A stretch of 64,000 bases of DNA from Medicago truncatula. Taxonomy: Eukaryota > Streptophyta > Magnoliopsida > Fabales > Fabaceae. The position numbers and the translations under genes are program-made. Under the pieces are notes generated by a model. That model saw only the letters and a list, made by a program, of their open reading frames with translations. It made no database searches and was not told the DNA's origin. Positions within the stretch are counted from its first letter, which is position 1. The number at the start of each line of letters is the position of its first letter. The stretch is taken from positions 31,740,755 to 31,804,754 of the forward strand of contig NC_053048.1 of assembly GCF_003473485.1 (NCBI RefSeq), written 5' to 3'. Of this stretch, positions 23,705-34,941 are shown piece by piece.

Positions 23705-24435
23705 TAGGGGTGTAAGTGGGTTGATTTGGATTGGGTTTGGACAAACCCAAGACCCGAACCATATAAGGTACTCCGGTTTGGATTAGGTAAAATATCCACC
23801 CGTTAAATTAATGGGTGGGTTTGGGCAAACCCACTAATTTCCGGTTTGGTTTGGGTTGGGTAGTGGGTTACCCAATTTTATTTTTTTTGTTAATATGAAA
23901 TGACTAAACGACGAGTCCTTGTATTTTTTTCATAAAAATTTCTCAACTTTTTATTTTCTTAAAATAATTATGTAACCTATTTTCACTATATTTTAGCATC
24001 ATAAAATAATAAATTTTAATATTAAATAAAAAATTTAATCATCGAATACTTGAAATAAATTAAAGTTGAATGACGTAAAATTGCTTTAGCATCAAAGTAA
24101 CTATAAATTGCAACATCATAATTTGTAACTCTAATATTTTTTTTATTTTCAATATAGAGGATGTGTTGTGTCAATTTTAGAAATTAAACTAAATTTATGA
24201 TCAAAACATTTGTTATTCTTCCTCCCTATGAAAATGAAATTAAAATTTGAAAATTATTGGGTAAGTTGGTTTATTGGGTATGGGTTCAGTTTTACCCAAA
24301 ACCTATTATTTTTTATGGGTTTTTCATTTTTTAAAATCATATCCACCCAATCACCCAACCCAACCCACTTTTTTGGGTTTTTTTGGGTGGGTTTGATGGA
24401 TTTTTTTGGGTTTACCCAACCCATGTACACCCCTA
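23705..24435. mobile_element. Non-autonomous hAT-type element, 731 bp
   Basis: Perfect 10-bp ends 'taggggtgta' and 'tacaccccta', extended by imperfect 'agtgggt' and 'acccatg', are flanked by a perfect 8-bp direct repeat GGTATATA at 23697-23704 and 24436-24443. An 8-bp target duplication is diagnostic of hAT insertion. Subterminal regions are rich in 'tgggttgg' and 'aacccac' words on opposite strands, as expected for transposase-binding repeats. The 130-codon open frame overlapping the right part is low-complexity (Gly/Phe-rich) and not a gene. Confidence 0.9.
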
Positions 24436-24443
24436 GGTATATA

Positions 24444-25704
24444 TATTCAATTAATCATGAGTGCTTATGTACTACATTCATTACATGTGTGTTTGCAAAA
24501 ATCTCTTTTATTTTATGCATGTGTGCAAAAAAAAAAAAAGATAAAGACAAACGAAAGATCAAAAAAATAATTAATGTTGTTGATATTTATTGTCAAATTT
24601 AATGGTGGTAACTAATTTAATTTATAACTGACGTATGTTTATAATTTTTTAATAAAAATAAAAAGCCTTTTATTTTACGCATGTGTGCAAAAAAAGAAAT
24701 AAAAGTACAAAAAAATAGATAAAGACAAATGAAAGACCAAAAAAAGTAATTAATGTTGTTGCCATTTCTTGTTTAATTTCATAGTGATAACTAATGTAAT
24801 TTATAATTTTTTAATGAAATAATAGAACATTGCAAAATTTTATGCAATAATTTAATAAAAAAGTTACTTGATAGATAATAAATACATAAATGTAATAGAG
24901 GTTAAAAATTACAACCACTTTACATTATTAACATGTATAATATTTATTCCCATCTAACATAGATGACACAAAAGTCATATTTTATACATGAAGAATGTGA
25001 GAGATACGCATATTTTGCTAAAATATATTTATGGTTCATGTAAGTAGTTAATGTTATTTGTGATTGAAATACATGACATCAAGTGTCATGTTTAATTCAC
25101 GAGAATGTGTACTTCATCTAATATTTAAAATTGATTTTTTTTTAATTTATAATTAATGATACATTGATCGTGTTTTTATGTTTTTTTTAACTAATAAAAA
25201 ATACATTCACCAAGACCAAATATGTTTCTAAGATGCATCAGATTGTTAGTTGATTCAAACAAAGTTTTGAATCAATTCACAACATTAAATGTTGTAACGA
25301 TTATTTTTTTTATATAATTTATATTCATATTTAATTCAGTTAAAAAATTCTAACTTTGTTTGGAAGAGATTTTTATAATATTCTAAACATTCTTATAAAA
25401 AAATGAAGGTTACACTAGAGCCGACTTAATAGTATGGACTAAAATAGTGATGGAATTTTCTTTTAAAACTAAAAATTGAAGAATTTTTTTAGAGAAACTA
25501 AAAGAAAAATTTGGCATTTTTTTTTAGAGGAACCAAAAATAGTGATGGTATATCTATAGATATCAAAAACATATCAAACCCTATTTTCTTTTCAATCTAT
25601 AATATTAAATTATTTCTTTTTTTTTTTCTTTCAAAAAATAATATTATTTCTTTTGTTTCTCTCTAATTTGGGTTCCTATCGCCACACGTGTTTTTAGGCC
25701 CATA
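24444..25704. other. AT-rich intergenic region
   Basis: No gene seen. The segments at about 24500-24630 and 24665-24810 are imperfect tandem duplicates ('cttttattttatgcatgtgt...' and 'cttttattttacgcatgtgt...' followed by 'ttaatgttgttg'). Confidence 0.55.
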
Positions 25705-25705
25705 T

Positions 25706-26312
25706 CCTGTGAAGCCCCAGATACTTCAAAATTGATGACGTATCGTATCCCCTACATATCATGCATTGATACATGCCTGATACTTTCCGATACGTATCAA
25801 GAGAGTATCCGAAGATTAAATTTTATTTTAAAGAAAAATAATTATCCGATACTTCCTAATACGTATCAAGAGAGTATCTGATAATTATCCTGCACCGATA
25901 CCTGCCACAATACTTCCCAATTAATGTTAACTAAAATAACTTAACTCTTGAGTATAATGCTTCTTTTGGATCGATATAGTATAGCACTAACAATGTTTCT
26001 TTTGGAAGTATAGCACTTTATGGTGCTCTCTTTGGGATATATTATGTATGTAATTGACTAATCATCACTCTATTAATTGTCAATATTATTTATATTTATG
26101 TTGATGTGTTACGAGCATATGACTGATTTCTTTTGTTTGCTAATATATTTGCATATTAAAAAATAGTTTTAATTATACTGTACATTTAATTATATAATTT
26201 TTTTATTAACGCATCACAACTGTATCGTATCTTGATTTTTGAAATTTCCTTGTATTGACGTATCAGTGCAGTATCGTATTGTATCGTATCTCGTATCCGG
26301 ATTTCACAGCCC
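25706..26312. mobile_element. Inverted-repeat element rich in 'gtatcgtatc' words
   Basis: The ends 'cctgtgaagccccagatac' and 'gtatccggatttcacagccc' are imperfect inverted repeats. The interior repeats 'gatacgtatcaagagagtat' twice (25789 and 25859) and 'gtatcgtat' near both ends. No target duplication was found, so superfamily is unclear (hAT is one option). Confidence 0.6.
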
Positions 26313-26756
26313 TTATCTATATCAAACTTCAACCATAAGCTTTTCACAGCAAAACAATGAGAAAAATATGATTGAACATAGAAAAGGTGTTATAAACAAA
26401 ACGCATAAAAGTTACATGCTACAGCTGCAAGCAAATATTGTTGAAAAGGAAATTGACTGATAAAGAAAAAGCAAGCAATCAATTTACAACTCAGAGCCGG
26501 CTCAAAGAGCAAGCAATCCAAGCTAGGGATACATGCCTTAATATTTGAGGAATGTTATTTACAATCAATCATAGACAGCTTTTATGACAACCACTTTTCC
26601 TCTTTTTATATTGGATAAAAATAATAGAGAGAAAGAAGACGAGAGAGAATAAAAACACATGTGAGTATGAGAGAGAGGGTTGTGCCAAAAATTGTCAAAA
26701 AGTGGTTGTATAAATATCATCTCCCTAATATTTTAGGGCAAATAAAAAAGTCTAAA

Positions 26757-27478
26757 AAACTCTTTTTTTAATCAAAAGGAAGATTAAAATAAATAAAAAG
26801 ATAGAGATACAATGACTCGGGGACATTAGACCTACCCAGGTACAACCTAAATAGGGATACAACAATATAAACCAGACCTAGTGGATCCACCCTAATCTAT
26901 CTTAACAAAAATTCATTAATCATGGGCGCAATCCAGCGAACTTGCGTACGGGCGCGAAACCAAGTTACAAAAATGGGAAAAATGAACGTTGCAAATTAGG
27001 GTTTAAAGTTTGGCGAATGGATCGACCACCAACACGTTATCAAATCTAAGTGCCAACAGCTCCCTGAACAATACAACAAGCATAAAAAAGCTCTTTCGAG
27101 CATGAAGCACCCGAGTGTCTCTGCAGACAAGACTACTTGAAACTTGCAAATCTCAACAGATTTGGAAACATCAGAGAGTCATAATAGTCAAGCCACCAAA
27201 CACAACAAGTTTCATATACACACGTAAGGACCTAGATCGAGGGATGAGTCCAAACGTTAATTAGTGACCAGACTCTTTCGGGTTTACAGAACCATACGCT
27301 TTCGGATTTTTGGTACCAAATCACGCCAAAAGTCTCCAATCCCACCCAATCTTTGATCACGAACAACACGAACATAAACAAAACGTACCAGTGATGGGGA
27401 CGAACAACTGGTAACACAACAACACCACCACCAGCACCCCCAAACAACAATTTAGTTAAAAAAATATATAACATGACA
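26757..27478 (-). mobile_element. Putative 3' region of a non-LTR retroelement
   Basis: On the minus strand this segment ends with 'gtctaatgtccccgagtcat', then 'tctttttatttattttaatc' and an A-rich tail at its low-coordinate end. That is the arrangement of LINE 3' untranslated regions in legumes. No RT or endonuclease motif is present, so it would be a 5'-truncated copy. An open frame at 27232-27474 on the same strand has no known domain. Confidence 0.4.
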
Positions 27479-27652
27479 AACTAATTGTTAATGTATCTCT
27501 TTCTTAGTTGGTTAGAAAGAAGACCTCATATCTTACTTATCATGGGTTCAACTCTTAAATTCAACAAAGTTGATTTCTATATTTTAAAAGGCCTCGTTGT
27601 AAATTTTGCTTTAAACCTATAAACGCGTTGGACCCATATCCATCTCGTATAA

Positions 27653-30253
27653 CCAATTTGATCTTTGGTTTTTTTTATTTTTTTATTAAACCTTTGGTTT
27701 TAAGGGGATAACTCTTGTAATCAAAAATTCGTTTGGGAGGTAAACAAAGTTTAATATAAAAAAAAAACACCCAAAAATGAAACTCGCAATGTGGTTATAC
27801 GAGATAGTTATGAATACGTTGTTTTGGTTCGAGGTTTGTATCGTGTGTTGCACCGCGTGTCCTGGCGTCGTTCTTGCATGGTGGACCTTGACTTGACCCA
27901 TTAATTGGGCAATTATTGCTATGCTCCTAACGGGCCTTGATAACAATAGTGAGTGCTAGAAAAAGTATTAGAATTCTTTTTAGAAAGATAATATCTCTAA
28001 TATTTCTTAAAAAAAATCTAAAACAAAATATTTCTAAAAAATAATATTTCAGTTAATAACTAGTCCAAACTTTATCATCACTATCACTAAATAGCAGTCT
28101 TCCTTTTAGGTCTTGTTTAAAAACAGATACGTATCGGATTTTTTTTATGCATTTTATTTAAATAATAGGACTATGTGTGGGCTTATGGTACGAGTCACAA
28201 ATGCGGCTCTTGTCTTTTAAAATTTTATAAACAAGACTCAACAAAAAAACATTAGTCTTTTTTATTATAGATTAGACAGTAGATATAGTATTTTATTCTT
28301 CAACGGTAAACCCACTTAACGTTCCATTAATATTAGTATTAGTTTTTTTTTTGAAGAAAATTAATATTAGTATTAGTATTATTCTAACGGTTACATATTA
28401 CATCTTACCGTTGTTGCTGATCTGAATTAGATCACACACTCTTTTTGATATTCACAAGTCATGCTAATCGTTGGATTGTACGTGTCCAAATGACTGATTT
28501 GGAGTTATTATTTAAAGATGAATATAAGATGTTATTTTGAAATTGATTATGTATTCAATAATGGTTATATAAATATCATTTTTCATTATTTAATGACATT
28601 ATATGATACTTTTGAAATTTTCTTGAATATGTATTGAACATCTAATCTGGATACGAAAGTGCAAATTATTGTTGTGGTGAAAATCAAAATGTTTTTTTTT
28701 CTTTACTAATTAAAGTAGCACCATTGTACAACGAATATGCTATTTGAATTATACAAGTTGAATTTATAACAGCTCATGAATACTTTAAGAATAATATATT
28801 CATGAGAAAATAGAAAGATAAAAGGATTGTATTACAAATATATCATCTAAGTTAATGATTTCATTAGTTACTTTGAACAACTTTTTATTTTAAAATATTG
28901 GTAAATTATATGCAAGAAGTAAAGCTTGAAAGAAGTACCATGTTTTGATAGTTACCTTTCCAATGGAAATTTCTATAAAATATTAGTTTTTAGAAAATTT
29001 CTATAAAAATTTATTAGAAAGCTTCTTTAGATGTTTGTTATCTGAATTACCTTTTGTTTTTGAAGATATCTAAATTACTTGGCTAATACACACTTTATCA
29101 AATTATATTTTAGATAATGAAAGATAATGAAATTGAGCAAGGGGTTCCTCTTATAGTTCATCAAATTTCGGATGTACAATTTAACAATCTAAAATGTTGC
29201 TCATAATACATGTCTTTTGAGCAGCTTTTAGAGTGACACGTGATAGAATTTATCTTTAGGAGATGTTAACAAGTGCTTGTTAACGAATTATAAAAGATTT
29301 TTTTTTTTGAAAATCATGTATGCTACTTTTTGAAAATTGAAAAAGTGTTATTTTTAATACAAAATTTAAAAAAATATTCTTTCTATTTTAGTTTGTTAAC
29401 TAATGTCACGGGATAATGGTTAAGAAAACACTTATCTTTACCGTAGGTATATGTTTTCTCCAAGGTAGTATCAAAATCTAAAAATAAAAAAGTTAGAGCG
29501 TACAAATGTATTTAAGGGGCATAATATTCTTCAATATTGCGTTTTTCTTTTTTGGTTTCTTGTTTTTGACTTTTCTTCTTCTTATTTTTTAAATCGAATA
29601 AAGTTTATGTCCCTCGTATTTTTGTTATTTTTTCATTTTATTTTTAATTTTTGCTATTGTTCACATGGTCATTACATACTCAAATAAACATAGATGGAGA
29701 AAAAATCATGATGACTCATATTCAAATCTCAAATTTTACAAATACCCATAACTAAACCACAAAGTTTTTTTTTTTTTTGAATAAACTAAACCACAAAGTT
29801 GTAACATCTAAAACCATTTGTTTTAATATACTTTTATTTTATCTTATACCTTTTTAATTAAAAATTAAAAATTATAATAAAAATATTATAAACACTCTAC
29901 TACAAACAATCTTATAAATTTCATGAAAAACCATCTTATAAAATAAATTATTTCAATCATATTTAAACTTGAAATCAATAAGTAAGAGTTGTGTTTTTCA
30001 AACACTCATTATTTCATAAAAAAAACATAAAACAAAAACAATACTAAAACAATTGTAGAATGATCAATTGGTTGATCTCAAATCGTTAATGAGATATATC
30101 AAACGTATAGATCCTTTGAGAGAAATCGAATTTAATTTTTGGGTGATTTCTTTTTTATCAAACTTTGTTTACCTTCCAAACGAATTTTGGATTACAAGAG
30201 TTATCCCCTTAAAATCAAAGGTTTAATAATAAAAAAAAACTAAAGATCAAATT
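27653..30253. mobile_element. Candidate 2.6-kb element bounded by ~115-bp inverted repeats
   Basis: The left arm (27653 to about 27775) carries 'ttaaggggataactcttgta' and 'aattcgtttgggaggtaaac'. The right arm (about 30135-30253) carries the reverse complement of each ('tacaagagttatccccttaa' and 'gtttaccttccaaacgaatt') with few mismatches. The interior holds no recognisable gene. The arrangement fits a large non-autonomous DNA element, but two independent insertions of one short repeat in opposite orientation would look the same. No target duplication was identified. Confidence 0.55.
28107..28320. repeat. Dispersed direct repeat, copy 2
   Basis: Partner of 20838-21320, same orientation, about 7.3 kb away. 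It is shorter because several internal words are missing or truncated. Confidence 0.7.
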
Positions 30254-30760
30254 CAATTGATGAATGGGTTTCAATTAAAAACCATCAGATTCATTAAAAA
30301 CATCCAAATTCAAATTTTATATGAAATAATGAAAGTGTGTTTGGTTGAACCATGGTCAAACACCACCTTGAATTTAGAGAGCCGTCTATCGCAAGTTTTA
30401 GAAGCTCCAATGTGAAGTTTCTACTCTGCCGTAAATGTTTATCACAATTCAAGAATTTTCCAAACACTCGCTGCATCATTCATCTAAAAACCGTGGAGTT
30501 AAAAAAGTTAAAAGTTGGTAAAAAGAATTATATATGTCAATGATTTTTATTACTAATTGGCATAAACTATTTTCTCCTAACAAAAAAAGTATATGCCAAT
30601 AATTAGTAATTAATAATAATCATTGATGAGAATATCTTCTCAAACCAAAACTGGCTATAGCAGGTAAAATCCACTCATTGTGGATATGGGTTGACTCTCA
30701 TTAGCGGCAAAAGTGACTAAAAACATTACCGGCTAATCCGGTCATATTTGGCTGTACTTG
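30254..30760. other. Region upstream of HMGB1
   Basis: No gene seen. Overlapping open frames on both strands at 30294-30543 have no recognisable domain. The HMGB1 5' untranslated exon probably begins close to 30760-30790, judging from the pyrimidine-rich stretch that follows. No clear TATA box. Confidence 0.45.
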
Positions 30761-30880
30761 TTTGTAACCCTCTTTGTTTTGTTCCTAACCTTTGTCTCTT
30801 TGATTCTCTGCTTGCTGTGTCTTCGGTTCTTCTGCTTCGCTTGTTGAAGATCCTCTCTTCAACCTTTCATCCATTTTAAG

Positions 30881-31533
30881 GTAACCCTTTATCTCTTTTT
30901 TCCTCTGCTTCAATATCTCTTTTGAAACTTTTTTATTTTTTCTTTGTTTTTTGTGTTTAAGGTTGATGTTTTTTTAGGATATGAACAGTAATAATGATGT
31001 TTGATGAGTTATGAGGAATAAATAACTAAAAAACTTGATTTTTTGTTTTGTTTTGTGTTTAAGGTTTTTATTTTTTTTTATGACATGTAACATAAGTTGT
31101 TAAATTGTCAAGGGAAAAGATGCTGAATTGTTTGGTCAAATATCTGAATTGAGGATTATGTGATATTTGTTCATGTTGTTGATGATTATTAATACTCCTT
31201 TTTATGATTAATGATTGTTACCTTGATATTATGTGATATGGAAAAATTGAAGGGAAATTTATTTGAAAGTTTGTGACTGTATTTGTATATGAAGTATGCT
31301 TGTTACTTAGGTTTTAAATCACAGTCATGGTTTGGTCAAATTGAATGTGATTGATGTGACCTCAATGACGGTTGTAGTATGGTCTCAGACAAAAAAAACT
31401 TTGGTGTTGTGATTCAAATTGTGATCATTGACTTTTTTTTTTTGTCGGAAACCCTCTGGCTGCGACTACAAAACACTTGAGCTTGTGAAATTGATTTTGG
31501 TGGTTAAGGATTTCTTTTGTTTTTCAACTGTAG
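30881..31533 (+). other. HMGB1 5'-leader intron
   Basis: The donor 'ttttaag|gtaacc' follows a pyrimidine-rich leader, and the acceptor 'tcaactgtag|atcatc' lies 26 bases before the ATG. The intron is AT-rich with a T-rich 5' part. Long leader introns are common in highly expressed plant genes and often raise expression, but that effect is not visible here. Confidence 0.7.
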
Positions 31534-31559
31534 ATCATCTTGATACTAGAACGAAGACG

Positions 31560-34038
31560 ATGACAAAGGGCAAGGGAACAGCAAAGACTTCAAGGGATGC
31601 TTTGAAACCAGTTGATGATCGGTTAGTTTCTATATCATAGCATTTTATGTTAACTGATATCGTGATATGGAGTGTTTAGTTTTTCACATGACTTTGTATG
31701 TCATTGTCGGTAAAGGTGTTGGTTTGCTGGTGATTTACTTAGCCATGTATAAAAGTGCCATCAATATTGGATTATAGATACTTGATAGTGGAAGTCAGAG
31801 GCCGATATTTTTTGGGACAGTTTGCCATGGCCACCGCAAAAGTTTATTCTCTTTAAGCAGAAATAAATGTGTCTATATTTTTTTGCTTCGCATATTAACT
31901 ATGATTGTTAAGCCGCGTAGTGACAAGCAAAGGCTTTTTAAAACACGAGGTTGTGAGTTGGAGTCCACCGTGGCACCTTTTTTCGTATTTCTATTGTATT
32001 TTTATTCAAAAAATGTTCCGGTCAAGATCTGAAGACTGGTGTATTGATGTGTAATAAATCGCTTAGAGAGTAATAAATGTGTATATATTTTTTGCTTCGC
32101 ATATTAACTACGATTGTTAAGCCGCGTAGTGCCATGCAAAGGTTTTTCAAAACACGAGTTTGTGAGTTCGAGTCCGCCGAGGCACCTTTTTTCTTATTTC
32201 TAATTTCTGTTGTATTTTTATTCAAAAAATGTTCTGGTCAAGATCTGAACCTTCGCCTAGAGAGTAATAAATGTGTATATATATTTTTGTTTCGCATATT
32301 AACTAAGGTTGTTAAGCCGCGTTGTGCCAAGCGAAGGTTTTGTAAAACATTAGGTTGCGAGTTCGAGTCTGCCGATGCACCTTTTTTCTTGTTTCCTATT
32401 TCTATTGTATTTTTATTCAAAAAATGTTCTGGTCAAGATCTGAACCTTCGCCTATAGAGTAATAAATGTGTATATATTTTTTGCGTCACATATTAACTAC
32501 AATTGTTAAGCCGCGTAGTGCCAAGCAAAGGTTTTTTAAAACATGAGGTTATGAGTTCGAGTCCGCCGAGGCACCTTTTTTTTTTTCTTCGTATTTCTAA
32601 CTTCTATTGTATTTTTATTCTAAAGATGTTCTGGTCAAGATCTGAACCCCTCGCCTAGAGAGTAATATTCGAGCAAAATTAACCACTGCACCAATTAATG
32701 ATTTGTAACATTGTTTGAAATAGTTTTCTATTCATTCTATGGCTTTTTGGCACCGCTAAAGTTATTCAAGCTCCACCACCGGTGGAAGTAGTGTTACAGG
32801 AAAATGTTCTGATGGAACACATATATCTGTTGTTTACAGAAAAGTAGGAAAGAGAAAGGCTGCTGCTAAACCTGAGAAGGTGCCAAAGACTAAGAAGGAG
32901 AAGAAGGCCAAGAAAGATCCCAACAAACCAAAAAGACCTCCCAGCGCTTTCTTCGTCTTCCTGTTAGTATCTGTCTGTCACTTTCTGTTGTTAGAGCTCC
33001 GTTTTGAAGTTTTCTGACTCATCTTCCATTCTTTTATAGTGAGGATTTCAGAAAGACTTTCAAGGCAGAGAACCCTAATGTGAAGGCTGTATCAGCTGTA
33101 AGTTACATGTTGAATTGCGCCGTTGTGTATCGTGATGTATCCTATTTTAATTCGTGTCTGAAAAATTTGGTTTGCTTTGATTGTAGGTTGGAAAGGCTGG
33201 AGGAGAGAAATGGAAATCCTTGACTAAGGCGGTAAGCATTGCAATCTTTGATACAAATGATTAACTTGAGTCTTTTTTAAATATATATATATCAACGGTA
33301 TTATATTGAAAAGAGGATTTATTCTGTTGAAAAATGGATTTATAATTTATTCTGTCTGATTCTAACTTTCTTATTTTGAATGTAAAGGAAAAAGCTCCAT
33401 ATGAAGCCAAGGCTGCAAAAAGGAAAGTTGAGTATGAAAAGCTTATGAATGCTTATAATAACAAGGTAAGCAATCCCGTGTTTCTAGTTTTGTTGTTTCT
33501 ATACTTTGATTGTCTTGTTTATGTGCTTAACTTTCTTTAATGTTGATAGCCAAGTTCAGCGGACGATGACGAGGAGGAATCAGACAAGGACAATTCTGAA
33601 GTTAATAATGAAGATGAAGCAAGTGGAGAGGTAGTCTAAATTCTTCTTCTTCTGCTTCTTTTACTTTCATGAACTTTTAGCATCATGAGAAAAAACGCTT
33701 TGAATAATTATAACGATTGCTACCCCACAACGGTGTTATGGTTGTCCATCAAACTCTAAAAAAGTACCACTCACCTTACAAGCCAATTTTGCAAGAATAA
33801 ATTAGGCTCAATTCAAAACCTAATATGGTTCATTCTTTAGATGACACGTTCCAAAGTTTAAAGGGGCATACAATTTGTTTCCGCATATTTTTCTTTGAAA
33901 TAAGAAAAACTATGAAAACAAACCTTCATTTGGCATAAAATGTGTTTTTTACCATCTCTCTTTGTTGTACAGGATGACCACCAAGATGACGAGGAAGAGG
34001 ATGACGAGGACGAAGATGACGATGAAGACGACGAGTGA
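31560..34038 (+). CDS. HMGB1: High mobility group B protein (HMGB1-type)
   Basis: Seven coding exons: 31560-31621, 32840-32962, 33040-33097, 33187-33231, 33388-33465, 33550-33630 and 33973-34038. They join to 170 codons plus stop, all with GT-AG introns. A further intron lies in the 5' leader (30881-31533, GT...AG), so the ATG is in the second exon. The protein has a basic N-terminal part (KVGKRKAAAKPEK...KKEKKAKK, about 22-46), one HMG box (about 47-118; KPKRPPSAFFVFLEDFR, GEKWKSL, APYEAKAAKRKVEYEK) and an acidic tail in which 19 of the last 21 residues are Asp or Glu. That order is typical of plant HMGB1-3, abundant nuclear proteins that bend DNA and loosen chromatin; the acidic tail moderates DNA binding. 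The match to HMGB1 rather than a paralogue rests on the ALKPVDDRKVGKRKA and NEDEASGE segments, recalled not aligned. Intron 1 carries a tandem repeat array. Confidence 0.95.
31861..32668 (+). repeat. Four-unit tandem array (~195-210 bp per unit) in HMGB1 intron 1
   Basis: Units start at about 31861, 32071, 32265 and 32461, each with 'aataaatgtgt'. Each contains 'gcatattaac' (variant in unit 4), 'ttgttaagccgcg', a T-rich stretch, a 'gagttcgagtccgccgaggc' block (about 31955, 32163, 32358, 32552) and 'tattgtatttttattc', ending with 'tggtcaagatctgaa'. The 'gttcgagtcc' core is a good match to the RNA polymerase III B box, and 'ttgttaagccgcg' weakly resembles an A box, so the unit may be tRNA- or SINE-derived. 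The 126-codon frame across the array repeats a peptide because of the array and is not a gene. Confidence 0.85.
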
Positions 34039-34431
34039 GATTTGTGTGCATAACTTGAAATATGATGTTTCATTGGTGGAGGGAGGTTTTTATGTATTTT
34101 CTAGTAGAGCAACTCATGGATATCTGTGTTGATTAAATATTTATCTCTTATTGCTGGTATGATATTTTGCCAGCCACTTGAACTTCCCTCAGTCGTTGGT
34201 TATTGTACTTAAATTCTCCTTTGTGCATTGTGCCTCAAATGTGTTGGCTAAAGTATTATAAATTTCATTTTGATCGATGAATTGGCATAGTTGTATGTAG
34301 TGAAGCTGCCTACACACTATATATGCACCAAACTTCGTTTGAGTAGTTTGTCGCAGTTTTATCTCACTCTAGTTGTTGCTTGTTAAGGATTTAGCTCCTA
34401 CAAAATAAGTACCGGTGGTTAATAGGCTTAA

Positions 34432-34512
34432 TTACAGTTTTGATCCCCTTATTTTTACTCACGGAATTAGTCCCTCTATTAAAATCACTCAATTTTGGTC
34501 CCTCTTTTAGAT
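34432..34512 (+). mobile_element. Single end of a Mutator-like inverted-repeat element
   Basis: 'ggcttaattacagttttgat' followed by 'ccc' and two more 'gtccct'-type words is the usual terminal repeat of a legume element family. No matching opposite end is seen within a few hundred bases, so it is a fragment. Confidence 0.45.
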
Positions 34513-34941
34513 CGAACTTAAAAATGGGGATATATCATATTTAAATTGAAGTTTTCATCTAAAATATAAAACATCATCATTTTCTTGTCCAAAAAATAAA
34601 ACTTAAAACATATTTGCTTATAAGTTATGTAACACATTTGTTTGTTTAGTTCAGTTCAGATTCAATTCAATTTTATTTCACATATTGGTAAAATAATCGC
34701 CAATAAAAAATAAAATACCACACTACAAAATAAAAATTCATCTCAACCCACGTAACGTGCGGGTCAAAGTTAAACTGGATTTTTAGTTTAGACTGAAATG
34801 TTACTTGCTTCTATGAAGAAGAAAAACTTTTGGACTATGAACTCTCTAATTGAATTCCAATGAAATGAGTAATAAATTAAAGGAATGCAATGACAATGCA
34901 ACATGTATTTACAAATATAATCAAGTTTGAATGAGCTTCCA

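Noticed and set aside
24210..24602. 130-codon open frame
   Set aside because: It overlaps the right end of the hAT element, is low-complexity, and then runs into A-rich spacer.
20838..28320. LTR retrotransposon bounded by the repeat pair at 20.84 and 28.11 kb
   Set aside because: No gag or pol traces lie between, no primer-binding site follows the first copy, and the copies differ in length through internal gaps.
32077..32457. 126-codon open frame in HMGB1 intron 1 with a repeated peptide
   Set aside because: It runs across the tandem repeat units, and the peptide repeats only because the DNA does. The opposite strand shows similar open frames.
33858..34073. Open frame with a long poly-serine run on the minus strand
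   Set aside because: It is the antisense of the Asp/Glu codons in the HMGB1 acidic tail.
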